Of a stretch of DNA of 43,832 nt, positions 11,730 to 20,902 are shown in pieces. Position 1 is the first letter of the stretch; every line of letters starts with the position of its first letter. The translations under genes were made by a program, and so were the position numbers. The stretch covers positions 1-43,832 of the forward strand of contig DFQF01000057.1 in assembly GCA_002377645.1 (NCBI GenBank). The letters are read 5' to 3'. The notes under the pieces are model-generated. The model was not told the origin of the DNA. It saw only the letters and a program-made list of their open reading frames with translations, and ran no database searches. Source of the stretch: Nitrospinaceae bacterium UBA3496. Its GTDB lineage: Bacteria > UBA8248.

Positions 11730-11794
11730 TTGTTTATATGTAGACTTTTATATTAAATACATAAAGTTTTTGTTTTTTTGTCGGGAGAGTTTAA

Positions 11795-12697
11795 ATGAAA
11801 GTTTTTATAGCAGGTGGAAGCGGTTATATAGGCAGAGTTTTAGTGCGCCAGTTATCTTTGGCTGGTCATGAGTGTAGAGTTTTGTGTCGGAACCCAGAAC
11901 TAGAAAGACAACGTTTAGCTGGAGAAAAAAATGTATACCCTGTGAGAGGGGATATAGTTGACTACTCTACAAATCAACTTGCAAAGCTGATCGATAAAAG
12001 TGATGCGGTAATTAATTTAGTAGGCATAATCATAGAAAAAGGAACTGCTGGTTTTGAAAAGGTTCATGTAGAAGGGACGAGAAAATTAACTCTTGCTTCT
12101 GAGGAAGCAGGAATACAGCGGTTTATTCAGATGAGCGCATTGGGAACAAGAGACAATGCTGTTTCTAGATATCATAAAACAAAATGGGAAGCAGAACTGT
12201 TAGTTAGAAATATGAAGCTTGATTGGACTATTTTTAGACCCTCGATTGTTTTTGGAGAGGAAGATGAGTTTATTAACGTATTCGCAGGTATGGCTCGTTT
12301 TCTTCCCGTTTTACCTCTAATTGGAGGTGGGCATGGCAAATTACAGCCTATATGGGTAGAAGATGTATGTCACTGTTTTGTTAAGTCTTTAAGTATGCCT
12401 GAAACTTTTGGAAAGACTTTCGATCAGGGTGGCGAGCACGCTTTGTCTTTAAAAGAACTTATGAAGCTAATAGTTGGAGCTATGGGAAGAAAAAGATTTT
12501 TGGCGCCACTTCCGTTTCCAGTTGCAAAAATTCAAGCTAAAATTTTTAATTTGCTTCCTATAAAGCCACCATTTACAGAAGATCAAATTACTATGTTAAA
12601 AGAGGACAATATTTGCAATTCATCAGAAATGAAGGATGTTTTTAAAATAAAACCACTTTCTGTTAATACGTATCTAGAAAGAAAATTCGGAAAATGA
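11795..12697 (+). CDS. Atypical SDR, complex I NDUFA9-like NAD(P)-binding protein
   Basis: This is a 300-residue Rossmann-fold protein starting MKVFIAGGSGYIGRVLVRQL, with the GGSGYIG dinucleotide-binding loop. VVNL-type strand AVINLVGIIIEKG, IQRFIQMSALGT and WTIFRPSIVFGEED follow. The catalytic YxxxK is represented by YHKTKWEAE. This pattern matches the NDUFA9/ycf39-like extended SDR group, whose members bind NADP and often lack a known reaction. The end is only 1 nt from the end of the converging mutY gene. Confidence 0.85.
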   Translation: MKVFIAGGSGYIGRVLVRQLSLAGHECRVLCRNPELERQRLAGEKNVYPVRGDIVDYSTNQLAKLIDKSDAVINLVGIIIEKGTAGFEKVHVEGTRKLTLASEEAGIQRFIQMSALGTRDNAVSRYHKTKWEAELLVRNMKLDWTIFRPSIVFGEEDEFINVFAGMARFLPVLPLIGGGHGKLQPIWVEDVCHCFVKSLSMPETFGKTFDQGGEHALSLKELMKLIVGAMGRKRFLAPLPFPVAKIQAKIFNLLPIKPPFTEDQITMLKEDNICNSSEMKDVFKIKPLSVNTYLERKFGK

Positions 12698-12698
12698 T

Positions 12699-13805
12699 TT
12701 AAATTTTAAACAATTTTTTCTGTTCCTGTATGTAATCAATAATCTTTTTTTGGGCGCTTGAAATTCCTTCTTCTAAAAGACCATCTTTTTCAACCCATTT
12801 TCCCTCTGATACTTTTGAATCCATTGAATTTACGGAAACTTTAAAAACTACAAATAAAATCTCAACATGGGTGAGGTGTATTTTTTTTTCAATAATTTTT
12901 TTAGTGGAAATGTTTTTCCCCACAAAGAAAGAACCTAATTTATCTTTCTTTTGTTTTTGTGAGCAGTCAAGAAAATGTCCTTCAACTTCCCAGCCAGGCA
13001 GTTCCCAAAGACCTTTAAAAAGTCCCTTATTTCTTCTTTTTACCATTAAAAATTTTCCATTGTACTCTGCAAAAAACTGGAAAAATGTTTTTAATTTTCT
13101 TTCTTTCTTCTTCTTTTTTTTAGGTATTAGTAAAGATGTTTTATTCTTATTTGACAAACAATTGCTGATAATTGGACATAATTCACAATGAATTTTTTTT
13201 GGTTTGCAAATTTCAGATCCTAAATCCATAACCGCTTGATTAAAATCCCCAGGTCGTTTTTTAGATATAATTTTATTTGCACATTCTTCAAGATATTTTA
13301 AAGATTTTTTTGTGTCGATTTGTCCTTGAAAGTTTAATATTCTGGATAAAACTCTAATCCAATTAGCATCAAGAGCAGGAATATTTTCATCAAACGCAAT
13401 ACTCCCTATTGCAGCAGCGGTATAATTTCCTATACCGGGAAGTTTTTTTAAGTTTTCTTGTTGTATTGGAATTCTGCCTTTGTAATCTGTAAGAATTATT
13501 TTTGCAGAAAGATGAAGATTCCTTGCTCGACTGTAATAACCAATCCCTTGCCATTCGTTTAAAACTTCGCCAATTGAAGCATTTGCAAGAACTTTTATAG
13601 AGGGAAATCTATTTAAAAAACTAACATATCTTTCCTGTATGAATTTTACTCTAGTTTGTTGAAGCATTATTTCAGAAATCCAAATTCGATAGGGATTTTT
13701 GTTTTTTCTCCAAGGAAGATCTCTTTTGTTTTGATCGTACCAAAGTAAAATATTTTTTCTAATTAACGTATGATTTGTATATTTATTTGATTTATTTTTT
13801 TTCAT
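12699..13805 (-). CDS. mutY: A/G-specific adenine DNA glycosylase MutY
   Basis: MutY removes adenine mispaired with 8-oxoguanine. The 368-residue protein has the catalytic Glu45 motif WISEIMLQQTRV, the helix-hairpin-helix LPGIGNYTAAAIGSIAF, and the catalytic Asp146 in LDANWIRVLSRI (most MutY read LDGNV). The [4Fe-4S] cluster cysteines are at 200, 207, 210 and 216 (C-x6-C-x2-C-x5-C). The C-terminal half is a NUDIX-like 8-oxoG recognition domain (KFLMVKRRNKGLFKGLWELPGWE). It is divergent from the periplasmic binding protein gene, with 46 nt between starts. Confidence 0.95.
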   Translation of the reverse strand: MKKNKSNKYTNHTLIRKNILLWYDQNKRDLPWRKNKNPYRIWISEIMLQQTRVKFIQERYVSFLNRFPSIKVLANASIGEVLNEWQGIGYYSRARNLHLSAKIILTDYKGRIPIQQENLKKLPGIGNYTAAAIGSIAFDENIPALDANWIRVLSRILNFQGQIDTKKSLKYLEECANKIISKKRPGDFNQAVMDLGSEICKPKKIHCELCPIISNCLSNKNKTSLLIPKKKKKKERKLKTFFQFFAEYNGKFLMVKRRNKGLFKGLWELPGWEVEGHFLDCSQKQKKDKLGSFFVGKNISTKKIIEKKIHLTHVEILFVVFKVSVNSMDSKVSEGKWVEKDGLLEEGISSAQKKIIDYIQEQKKLFKI

Positions 13806-13851
13806 TTTTTAAATGTGTTTTTAATTTTTTAGCGTACCCTATGGAGAGAAA

Positions 13852-15009
13852 ATGTTCCAAATGAAAAAAGTTCTCTTTTTTGTTTTCATTTTCTTCTTTC
13901 TGTTCTTTAGTGATTCTTTTATCTCTCTTTCAGATGCAGCAAAAGGAAGAGTTATTGGAATCATTATGAGTTCAGGGAAAGATCAAAACAAATATAGTTT
14001 AGATATTAGGGATTCAGTCATTTTTCAAATTCGCAAGTTGAACCAAAAGCTTGAATCGAAAAAACAAATCTCCCTTGTTTTTATTAAGGCAGGAAAGACA
14101 GCAGAGTCTGCAGCAGAATCAGTACAGCTGCTTTATCTTAAACACAAGGTTTTAGCAATAATTGGGCCCTCTCAAATAAGCCAGGCAATTTCTTCTGCAA
14201 AAGCTGCAGAGAACTTAGGGGTTCCATTTATTTCACTTTCTTCTTCTGAGGGATTGAATGATGTTTTGCGTAATTGGGCATTTTCAATTGCACCTTCTGC
14301 ATCTTTAGAAGTTGATTTGTTGCTTAATTTTCTTGAAGAAAGAAATTTTAGAAAAATAGCCTTGTTAAGTTTTCCAAAAAAAAATGCTCTTGAAGCAAGA
14401 AAGCAAATTTTTTCAAGGTCCCCCGAAAAACAGATTTCAATTTTATCTGACAAGGTCTTTAAATTAAAAGAATATAACTTTCATTCTTATCTTAATTCAA
14501 AGAAAATAGAATCATCTGAGGCAGTTGTCCATTGGACGGCTAATTCTTCAAGTTCTGATCTTATTAAAGCAAGTTTGACCTATAATGGGAATCAACATTT
14601 TTTTGTTCTTGGCCACGATTCTTTTGATCGCAGTAATTTTAAAGGTATTGATGTAACCAGGCCGATCTATTTTATCGTGCCTAAATTTTTTACAGAACCT
14701 TTTTTGCCAAGCTTCTATGAATATAAAAAGCAAGTTTTGCGATTTTATATTAATTTTGAATATCAATTTGGGCGCAAACCATCGATTTATGCAGCAAGAT
14801 CCGTTGACGCAATAAAAATCTTGTCTTCTGCCATTTTTGAGTCTTCAGGAAAACGAAAACTTATCTTGGAGCATCTAAAGAAGGTTAAAAAATTTAGCGG
14901 GCTTTCAGGAAATTTTAATTTAATGAAAAACAAGAATCATTTAATTGCCGACGCATATGCAATCCTCCATTTTCAAAATGGAATCTGGAACCTGGAATCG
15001 TTTGAATAA
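13852..15009 (+). CDS. Periplasmic type-1 substrate-binding protein (LivK-like)
   Basis: The 385-residue secreted protein has a long hydrophobic signal peptide ending near SLSDAA. The mature part looks like a Peripla_BP_6 / branched-chain amino-acid ABC transporter receptor: VLAIIGPSQISQAISSAK, LGVPFISLSSSEG and FSIAPSASLEV are the conserved segments of the first lobe, and a second lobe follows. No ABC permease or ATPase gene is next to it, so the partner and ligand are unknown. GGAGA at 13843-13847 supports ATG 13852. Confidence 0.8.
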   Translation: MFQMKKVLFFVFIFFFLFFSDSFISLSDAAKGRVIGIIMSSGKDQNKYSLDIRDSVIFQIRKLNQKLESKKQISLVFIKAGKTAESAAESVQLLYLKHKVLAIIGPSQISQAISSAKAAENLGVPFISLSSSEGLNDVLRNWAFSIAPSASLEVDLLLNFLEERNFRKIALLSFPKKNALEARKQIFSRSPEKQISILSDKVFKLKEYNFHSYLNSKKIESSEAVVHWTANSSSSDLIKASLTYNGNQHFFVLGHDSFDRSNFKGIDVTRPIYFIVPKFFTEPFLPSFYEYKKQVLRFYINFEYQFGRKPSIYAARSVDAIKILSSAIFESSGKRKLILEHLKKVKKFSGLSGNFNLMKNKNHLIADAYAILHFQNGIWNLESFE

Positions 15010-15023
15010 GTTTAATTAAATAC

Positions 15024-15052
15024 TTGACAAATTATCTATTATAGTGATTAAT
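15024..15052 (+). promoter_or_regulatory. Sigma70-type promoter of the isc operon
   Basis: TTGACA at 15024-15029 is a perfect -35 element. A 17-nt spacer leads to ATTAAT at 15047-15052, which matches 4 of 6 bases of the -10 consensus. It lies 30 nt upstream of iscR and overlaps the IscR-type palindrome. Confidence 0.6.
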
Positions 15053-15072
15053 GCGACTAGTTTGGTCGTATT
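15050..15072. promoter_or_regulatory. IscR/Rrf2-type operator
   Basis: The 10-bp arms AATGCGACTA and TGGTCGTATT around a GTT centre are inverted repeats with 8 of 10 positions matching. The GACTA...TGGTC core resembles the E. coli type-1 IscR site. It covers the -10 region and the likely transcription start of iscR, so binding would block transcription and give the usual [2Fe-2S]-dependent autorepression. Binding itself is inferred. Confidence 0.6.
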
Positions 15073-15081
15073 AAACAGGAG

Positions 15082-15516
15082 ATGGTTTTGCTTGCATTCA
15101 CAAAACAAACTGATTATGGTCTGATGGCCTTGCATTATCTTGCAACCCACTTTGAAAATGATAGCGCTACGAATGCTAAGACTATAGCACAGGCATGCGC
15201 CTTGCCTTCTGAGTTACTCGCCAAAACAATGCAATTGTTGGCTAAGAAAGGACTTGTTGAATCGAAAAATGGTCCAAAAGGGGGATATGTTTTAGCAAAA
15301 GAGCCAGATTCAATTACGATTGCAGAGGTTGTAAGGGCAATAGAGGGACCGATTGCCATAACAAGTTGTCAGATTGCAGGTGCCGATGACTGCAAACAAT
15401 ACAGAAATTGCTCTATTTTTCATCCTATGGGGCAACTTCAAGGGAGAATAACTGAATTACTTGAAGGGATGACTATTTTCGATATGGCCGGTATGCCGGC
15501 GGGAGAAATAAAATGA
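15082..15516 (+). CDS. iscR: Rrf2-family iron-sulfur cluster regulator IscR
   Basis: This winged-helix repressor senses [2Fe-2S] status and controls the isc operon. The 144 residues include the Rrf2 N-terminus [16 protein letters not shown], the wing [16 protein letters not shown], and cluster ligands spaced C-x7-C-x5-C-x3-H ([20 protein letters not shown]). The ATG at 15082 touches the Shine-Dalgarno AGGAG (15077-15081). In-frame TTG 15088 is spaced 6 nt from it and gives the usual start [12 protein letters not shown], so TTG 15088 is probably the real start. The stop overlaps the iscS start (ATGA). Confidence 0.93.
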   Translation: MVLLAFTKQTDYGLMALHYLATHFENDSATNAKTIAQACALPSELLAKTMQLLAKKGLVESKNGPKGGYVLAKEPDSITIAEVVRAIEGPIAITSCQIAGADDCKQYRNCSIFHPMGQLQGRITELLEGMTIFDMAGMPAGEIK

Positions 15517-16733
15517 GCCTAAAGTTCCCAATTTATATGGACTACCAAGCAACGACGCCAATGGATCCCAGAGTACTTGAGGCAATGACGCCTTATTTTA
15601 CAGATACATTTGGCAACGCAGCTAGCAGGAACCACAGTTATGGGTGGGAAGCTGAAAAAGCTGTTGATAAGGCAAGAGAACAAATTGCAAATGTTATTAA
15701 TGCCGATCCAAGAGAAATAATTTTTACAAGCGGAGCCACTGAATCGGACAATATGGCCCTCAAGGGGGTTGCTGAAATGTATAAGAGTAAGGGGAATCAT
15801 ATAGTTACATCTTCTATAGAACACAAAGCTATAATTGATTCCGCAAAAAGACTTGAAACATGGGGGTTTGATGTAACTTATATCGATCCTCCAGATGACG
15901 GAATTACTTCTCTTAAAATGATAGAGAATGCAATTAGGGAAGATACGATTTTGGTTTCTATCATGCATGCGAATAATGAGATAGGGGTTATTAATCCTAT
16001 TGAAGAAATTGGCAAATTTTGCCATGAGAAAGGAATTCTCTTTCATACAGATGCAACGCAAGGTTTTGGAAAAGTTCCAATAGATGTAAATGAAATGGGT
16101 ATAGATCTTTTATCTGCAACTGCCCATAAGGTATATGGTCCAAAAGGTATTGGGATGCTCTATGTTAGAAGACGAAAGCCTAGGGTTCGTCTTTCAGCCA
16201 TAATTGATGGTGGGGGACATGAACGAGGAATGCGTTCTGGAACCTTGAATGTTTCTGGTATTGTTGGATTTGGGAAAGCAGCTGAGTTATGTTCGGAAGA
16301 AATGGAAAGTGAAACGATTCGCCTCACTAATTTGCGAGATAAATTTAGGGCCACAATTTTTGAAAGTTTAGAAGAAGTTTATGTAAATGGACACGAAACT
16401 AATCGTTTGCCAGGAAATTTAAACATCAGTTATCCGTATGTTGAGGGAGAATCTTTAATAATGGGGCTTAGTGATGTAGCGGTTTCTTCCGGGTCTGCAT
16501 GTACTTCTGCTAGCTTAGAGCCAAGCTATGTTCTAAAATCCATGGGAAAAGGCGATGAATTGGCGCACTCTTCTATTAGGTATGGATTTGGACGTTTCTC
16601 TACTGAAGAAGAAATAGATTATGTAGCAGAAAAGACAGCCTCAATAGTGAAAAGACTTCGAGAGATGAGCCCTCTTTATGAAATGGTGAAAGAGGGAGTG
16701 GATCTTTCAAAAGTTGAATGGCAATCTCATTAA
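15513..16733 (+). CDS. iscS: Cysteine desulfurase IscS
   Basis: This PLP enzyme converts cysteine to alanine and supplies persulfide sulfur to IscU. The 406-residue protein closely parallels E. coli IscS: the N-terminus [18 protein letters not shown] Lys206 in [12 protein letters not shown], and catalytic Cys330 in [17 protein letters not shown]. It overlaps iscR by 4 nt, which suggests translational coupling, and is followed by iscU. Confidence 0.98.
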   Translation: MSLKFPIYMDYQATTPMDPRVLEAMTPYFTDTFGNAASRNHSYGWEAEKAVDKAREQIANVINADPREIIFTSGATESDNMALKGVAEMYKSKGNHIVTSSIEHKAIIDSAKRLETWGFDVTYIDPPDDGITSLKMIENAIREDTILVSIMHANNEIGVINPIEEIGKFCHEKGILFHTDATQGFGKVPIDVNEMGIDLLSATAHKVYGPKGIGMLYVRRRKPRVRLSAIIDGGGHERGMRSGTLNVSGIVGFGKAAELCSEEMESETIRLTNLRDKFRATIFESLEEVYVNGHETNRLPGNLNISYPYVEGESLIMGLSDVAVSSGSACTSASLEPSYVLKSMGKGDELAHSSIRYGFGRFSTEEEIDYVAEKTASIVKRLREMSPLYEMVKEGVDLSKVEWQSH

Positions 16734-16777
16734 TTAAAATGATCAAAAACTATATCTAAGATAGGAGATTTTTCAAA

Positions 16778-17188
16778 ATGGCTTATAGTGACAAAGTTGT
16801 AGATCATTACAATAATCCACGCAATGTTGGTTCTTTGGATAAAGCTGATAAAACCGTAGGAACTGGAATCGTTGGCGCGCCGGAGTGTGGTGATGTGATG
16901 AAACTGCAAATTAAAGTTAATGATAGCGGTGTTATAGAAGATGCAAAATTTAAAACTTTTGGTTGTGGAAGTGCCATTGCTTCTAGTTCACTTGCCACTG
17001 AATGGCTAAAAGGGAAAAATCTAGATGAAGCACATGAAATACAAAACACACAGATAGTTGAAGAGTTGAATCTTCCTCCTGTAAAAATCCATTGCTCCGT
17101 TTTGGCAGAAGACGCAATAAAAACAGCCTTAAATGATTATCGCTCTAAGAATGGAATGGAAGAAGTTGAACACGAAGGACATCATTAG
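16778..17188 (+). CDS. iscU: Fe-S cluster scaffold IscU
   Basis: IscU is the scaffold on which [2Fe-2S] clusters are built before HscA/HscB-assisted transfer. The 136 residues contain all cluster ligands: Cys37 and Asp39 (GAPECGD), Cys63 (FGCGSAIASSS), and His105-Cys106 (KIHCSVLAEDA). The HscA-recognition motif LPPVK is at 99-103, consistent with hscA/hscB in the same locus. AGGAG lies before ATG 16778. Confidence 0.98.
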   Translation: MAYSDKVVDHYNNPRNVGSLDKADKTVGTGIVGAPECGDVMKLQIKVNDSGVIEDAKFKTFGCGSAIASSSLATEWLKGKNLDEAHEIQNTQIVEELNLPPVKIHCSVLAEDAIKTALNDYRSKNGMEEVEHEGHH

Positions 17189-17211
17189 GCGCATTTTAGA
17201 AAGGGACACCT

Positions 17212-17568
17212 TTGAGCGTAGTTGATAAAAATAGAACTATAGAAATAACAGAAAAAGCAGTTGCTAATGCTAAGAGATTAATGGAAAAAGAAGGGAATCT
17301 TGATCAAGTTGTACGAGTTGGCGTTAAGGGCGGCGGCTGTTCAGGTCTTTCTTACGTTCTTAGATTCGAAGACAAGGAAAAAACAAATCCTCTTATAGAT
17401 CAAGTACTCGAAAATAATTCGGTTTCCTTTGTTATTGACAAAAAAAGCCTTATTTTCTTAGCTGGAACAGTTTTGGATTTTGAAGATGGCCTGAATGGAC
17501 AGGGGTTCACTTTTAAAAATCCAAACGCACGACAATCATGTGGTTGTGGGGAAAGTTTTTCCGCCTAG
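17212..17568 (+). CDS. iscA: A-type Fe-S carrier IscA
   Basis: IscA carries iron or Fe-S clusters to apoproteins. The 118-residue protein has the three conserved cysteines Cys43 (GGGCSGLSY), Cys110 and Cys112 (SCGCGESF). TTG 17212 has AAAGGG at 17200-17205. It is the last gene before the internal hairpin terminator of the operon. Confidence 0.96.
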   Translation: MSVVDKNRTIEITEKAVANAKRLMEKEGNLDQVVRVGVKGGGCSGLSYVLRFEDKEKTNPLIDQVLENNSVSFVIDKKSLIFLAGTVLDFEDGLNGQGFTFKNPNARQSCGCGESFSA

Positions 17569-17584
17569 GAGATAATTTTTAGTA

Positions 17585-17624
17585 AACGCGACGCGCTCAT
17601 TAACTTTAACGTGGCGCGTTTTTT
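17585..17624 (+). terminator. Intrinsic terminator between iscA and hscB
   Basis: AACGCG (17585-17590) pairs with CGCGTT (17615-17620), and ACG (17591-17593) with CGT (17610-17612) across a 2-nt GG bulge. A run of six T (17619-17624) follows. The GC-rich stem stands out in AT-rich DNA. It probably lowers chaperone-gene expression relative to iscRSUA rather than ending the operon. Confidence 0.65.
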
Positions 17625-17670
17625 AATTAGGTGATCCTATTTTAGAAAAGGAATGTAAGGGGATAATTTC

Positions 17671-18306
17671 TTGCTGGAATCTAATTCTTTTGATTTATTC
17701 AATAAGAATGGTTCAATAAAACCTATTCCTAATGAAATAGATCATTTTTCTCTTTTAGGTTTACCAAGAAAGATGAATTTAGATTCTAGTATTTTAGAGA
17801 AAAATTTTTTTAATTTAAGTAAACAGTTACATCCGGATTTTTATCAAAATGCCGATACAACGGAAAAAATAAGAAGTTTGGATGCTACCGCTAGAATTAA
17901 TGAAGCGAAAAGAGTTCTGAATGACCGTATTCTCCGAATGATCTATTTGGTTGAATTAGAGAGCGGAAAATTAAAAGAAAATGATTCTAATCCCCCTGCA
18001 GATTTGTTGGAAGATATTTTAGATGCGCAAGAGGCAGCTGCAGAGCTTGAATGTTGTTTTGAAGAAGACAAAGCGGAAGAGTTGAAATGTCGGGTTTTGG
18101 CTGCGAAAGAATGTTTTGAAACTTTCAGAATATCGCAAAATAAAACTCTAGAAGAATATGCCAAAGCTTGGGATGATGGAGTAGAAGGCAAATCTTTATC
18201 CACCAATGATTTGGTGCATAAAATTAGATTAGTGTTAAGTCTCAGAAATTATATTGAAAATATTTTATCAAGTTTAGACAGGGCAATGGGTTCTTATAGT
18301 GAATGA
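17671..18306 (+). CDS. hscB: Fe-S co-chaperone HscB
   Basis: HscB is a J-domain protein that delivers IscU to HscA and stimulates its ATPase. The 211 residues carry the J-domain signature HPD at 54-56 ([10 protein letters not shown]), a conserved [12 protein letters not shown] segment, and a C-terminal three-helix bundle rich in acidic residues. It is longer than E. coli HscB (171), mainly because of an N-terminal extension of about 20 residues. TTG 17671 follows GGGG at 17659-17662. The end overlaps hscA by 8 nt. Confidence 0.93.
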   Translation: MLESNSFDLFNKNGSIKPIPNEIDHFSLLGLPRKMNLDSSILEKNFFNLSKQLHPDFYQNADTTEKIRSLDATARINEAKRVLNDRILRMIYLVELESGKLKENDSNPPADLLEDILDAQEAAAELECCFEEDKAEELKCRVLAAKECFETFRISQNKTLEEYAKAWDDGVEGKSLSTNDLVHKIRLVLSLRNYIENILSSLDRAMGSYSE

Positions 18307-20140
18307 TATAATTGGCATTGATTTAGGAACGACGAATAGTTTAGTCGCTTACGCCGACAATAAAGGTCCTTTTATTATTTCTTCAAATGGCGAGGACAAT
18401 GTTTTTCCCTCTGTCGTATCTTTTTATAATGACCGCGTTTTATGTGGTTATGAAGCTTTAGAATCTCGAAAAACAAATAGTAGAGGTACAGTTTTTTCGG
18501 TAAAACGGTTTATGGGAAAAGGTTATGATGATGTTAAAAATGAACTTGGATTTATTCCCTTTGAAATTGATCCCGAGGAAAAAGAGGTTGTTCATGTTAA
18601 AGCTAGAGGAAAGTCATATAGTGGTCCCGAAATAAGCTCAATAATCTTAAGATCTCTAAAAACAAGAGCTGAAAAATCTTTAGGAAGAGCATTTACGAAA
18701 GCCGTAATTACAGTCCCAGCGTATTTTAATGATTCTCAAAGACAGGCAACAAAAGATGCGGGAAGATTAGCAGGGCTTGATGTTCTTCGAATTCTAAACG
18801 AACCAACCGCTGCATCGCTTGCTTATGGTCTTCATGAAAAAAATCGTGGTGTTATTGCTGTTTATGATCTAGGTGGGGGAACGTTCGATATCTCGATTTT
18901 AAGAGTTAAAAATGGTGTTTTTGAAGTTTTGTCTACAGGTGGTGATACACACCTAGGAGGAGATGATTTTGATAGATTATTATCAGAATTAATAAACGAG
19001 AAATTAAAAAATCAATTTTCTATTGATTTACACAATTCTTCTGAAGGAATTTCTAGGTTGATTCTCTTGGCGGAGAAAACAAAAATTTCTTTTTCTAATT
19101 TAGAACTTAATTCAAAAAAAATAATTATCGAAAATTTACCAAAAGTAAACAAACAGTGTGAAATTGAGATTACACGTAAAGAACTAGAGTCTATTTTTGC
19201 TCCAATTATTAAACGAACTTTAAACGAATGTGAAAAAGTTCTTTCAGATGGAAATTTAACAAAAAAAGATGTTGATGAGTTAATTTTAGTCGGTGGTTCA
19301 ACACGTATGCCAATGGTAAAAGAAGCAGCAGAAAATTTTTTTCAAATTAAATCATATTCCGATATTAATCCTGATGAAGTTGTAGCTCTAGGAGCAGCAG
19401 TACAAGGGCAAATTTTATCCGGGGACAGAAAAGACATGCTTTTACTTGATGTAACTCCACTTTCCTTGGGGATTGAAACTATAGGAGGAACAATGGGTTG
19501 GATTCTTCCTAGGAATACTACAATTCCTGCTAGTGCAAAGGAAATGTATACTACTTCTGAAGATAACCAAACAGGAGTAAATATACATGTACTGCAAGGG
19601 GAAAGAGAATTAGCAAAAGATAATAGGTCTTTATCTAGATTTCGTTTAAAAATTGATCCTGTTGCAGCTGGAATTCCTAGAATTGAAGTTACATTTTTAA
19701 TAGACGCAAATGGAATACTTAATGTAACTGCAAGAGATCTAAGAAGTGGGAAAGCTACCACTATAGAAGTACAACCTTCATATGGTTTAACGGATGATAA
19801 AGTGGAAAAAATTCTACTAGAATCATTTGAGTTTGCTGAAGAAGATATACGTATGCGTCAATTGTTAGAATCTAAGAATGAAGCACACACAATTCTTGTT
19901 GCAACAATACGGGCTCTAGATAATGTAGACAATTTGAAAATTAGCGATGAAGAAATAAAAAAAATTAGAGATGTTATTTCAGAACTTGAAAAAGAATGTA
20001 AGGGAGAAAATCCTAGTTCTATACGTGAAAAAATTGATTTATTAAATAAAACTACAATGCCGTTTGCGGATCAAATTATGGACGATGTTCTTAAGTCTGC
20101 GCTTGAAAACAGAAAATTAAGTGAAGCTCTTAAAGATTAA
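18299..20140 (+). CDS. hscA: Hsp70-type Fe-S chaperone HscA
   Basis: This specialised Hsp70 drives cluster release from IscU using ATP. The 613 residues show the phosphate-1 loop [14 protein letters not shown], phosphate-2 [14 protein letters not shown], the adenosine motif [11 protein letters not shown], and the linker [17 protein letters not shown] leading to the substrate-binding domain. It is somewhat shorter than DnaK in the C-terminal lid, as is typical for HscA. GTG 18299 lies inside the hscB end, implying coupled translation. The operon context fixes the identity as HscA rather than DnaK. Confidence 0.96.
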   Translation: MNDIIGIDLGTTNSLVAYADNKGPFIISSNGEDNVFPSVVSFYNDRVLCGYEALESRKTNSRGTVFSVKRFMGKGYDDVKNELGFIPFEIDPEEKEVVHVKARGKSYSGPEISSIILRSLKTRAEKSLGRAFTKAVITVPAYFNDSQRQATKDAGRLAGLDVLRILNEPTAASLAYGLHEKNRGVIAVYDLGGGTFDISILRVKNGVFEVLSTGGDTHLGGDDFDRLLSELINEKLKNQFSIDLHNSSEGISRLILLAEKTKISFSNLELNSKKIIIENLPKVNKQCEIEITRKELESIFAPIIKRTLNECEKVLSDGNLTKKDVDELILVGGSTRMPMVKEAAENFFQIKSYSDINPDEVVALGAAVQGQILSGDRKDMLLLDVTPLSLGIETIGGTMGWILPRNTTIPASAKEMYTTSEDNQTGVNIHVLQGERELAKDNRSLSRFRLKIDPVAAGIPRIEVTFLIDANGILNVTARDLRSGKATTIEVQPSYGLTDDKVEKILLESFEFAEEDIRMRQLLESKNEAHTILVATIRALDNVDNLKISDEEIKKIRDVISELEKECKGENPSSIREKIDLLNKTTMPFADQIMDDVLKSALENRKLSEALKD

Positions 20141-20178
20141 TTGGATATTTTATCTTTCATTGGGCTAAAGGGGGTCAT

Positions 20179-20523
20179 GTGGCAAAAATTTTTATACAAG
20201 AAGAAGAAAAGACAATTGAAATAAAAGTTGGAGAAAATATTTTGGAAGCAGCTTTAGGCAATGGAATAGATTTAGATCATGCTTGTGGTGGAGTTTGTGC
20301 CTGCTCTACTTGCCACATCAAAATCCGAGAAGGAATAGATTTGTTTAATGAAGCAACCGAAGATGAAGAAGATCAATTGGATGATGCTAGAGATATAGAA
20401 CTTTGTAGCAGATTAGCTTGCCAGGCTGTTTTGCAAAAAGAGTCAGCAGAGTTAATTAAAGTCGAAATTCCATTCTGGAATGTTAATTTGGTCCAAGAAG
20501 GTCCAGATGCGGCTCATGCTTAA
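20179..20523 (+). CDS. fdx: ISC-type [2Fe-2S] ferredoxin
   Basis: This ferredoxin provides electrons for cluster assembly. The 114 residues contain ligands Cys36, Cys42, Cys45 and Cys81 (HACGGVCACSTC and RLACQAV), spaced as in E. coli Fdx, plus the extra nonligand cysteines 40 and 76. GTG 20179 is preceded by AAGGGGG. It sits between hscA and iscX. Confidence 0.96.
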   Translation: MAKIFIQEEEKTIEIKVGENILEAALGNGIDLDHACGGVCACSTCHIKIREGIDLFNEATEDEEDQLDDARDIELCSRLACQAVLQKESAELIKVEIPFWNVNLVQEGPDAAHA

Positions 20524-20540
20524 AAAGGAGATTTTTTAAA

Positions 20541-20756
20541 TTGGAACAATTTGGTTGGGATGATCCTGAAGATATAGCAATAGCACTATTCGAAAAAATG
20601 CCTAATGTGGATCCACTTACGGTGCGTTTTACAGATCTGCATGATTGGGTTTGTGAGCTAGAAAATTTTAATGACGATGCAATGAAATCTACAGAAGGTA
20701 AGCTCGAATCTATACAAATGGCGTGGCTAGAAGAATACAATGATTCTGTGAACTAA
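20541..20756 (+). CDS. iscX: IscX/YfhJ, ISC assembly modulator
   Basis: IscX is a small acidic protein that binds IscS and iron and modulates desulfurase activity. The 71-residue sequence has the family hallmarks FGWDDPEDIAIAL, MPNVDPLTVRFTDLHDWV and ENFNDD. The TTG start follows AAAAGGAG. Its presence marks the operon as the complete proteobacterial ISC type. Confidence 0.95.
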   Translation: MEQFGWDDPEDIAIALFEKMPNVDPLTVRFTDLHDWVCELENFNDDAMKSTEGKLESIQMAWLEEYNDSVN

Positions 20757-20764
20757 TTATTTTT

Positions 20765-20789
20765 ATGCTAAAAGTTTTGATAGCATTTT
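20765..20789 (+). terminator. Probable terminator of the isc operon
   Basis: ATGCTA (20765-20770) and TAGCAT (20781-20786) form a 6-bp stem with a 10-nt loop, followed by TTTTC. It lies just after iscX, where the ISC operon ends. Confidence 0.45.
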
Positions 20790-20902
20790 CGTTTCTTTCA
20801 TTTTTCAAAACACAGTATAGTTTTTTCTAAATCTTTTTATACTTCTTTTTTCAAGTTCCTACCAGAAATTACTAAAGTATAATTGTGGAGGTTGTTAAAA
20901 AA

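Noticed and set aside
15519..16061. Minus-strand open frame of 180 codons opposite iscS
   Set aside because: Fully antisense to conserved IscS and without recognisable protein features.
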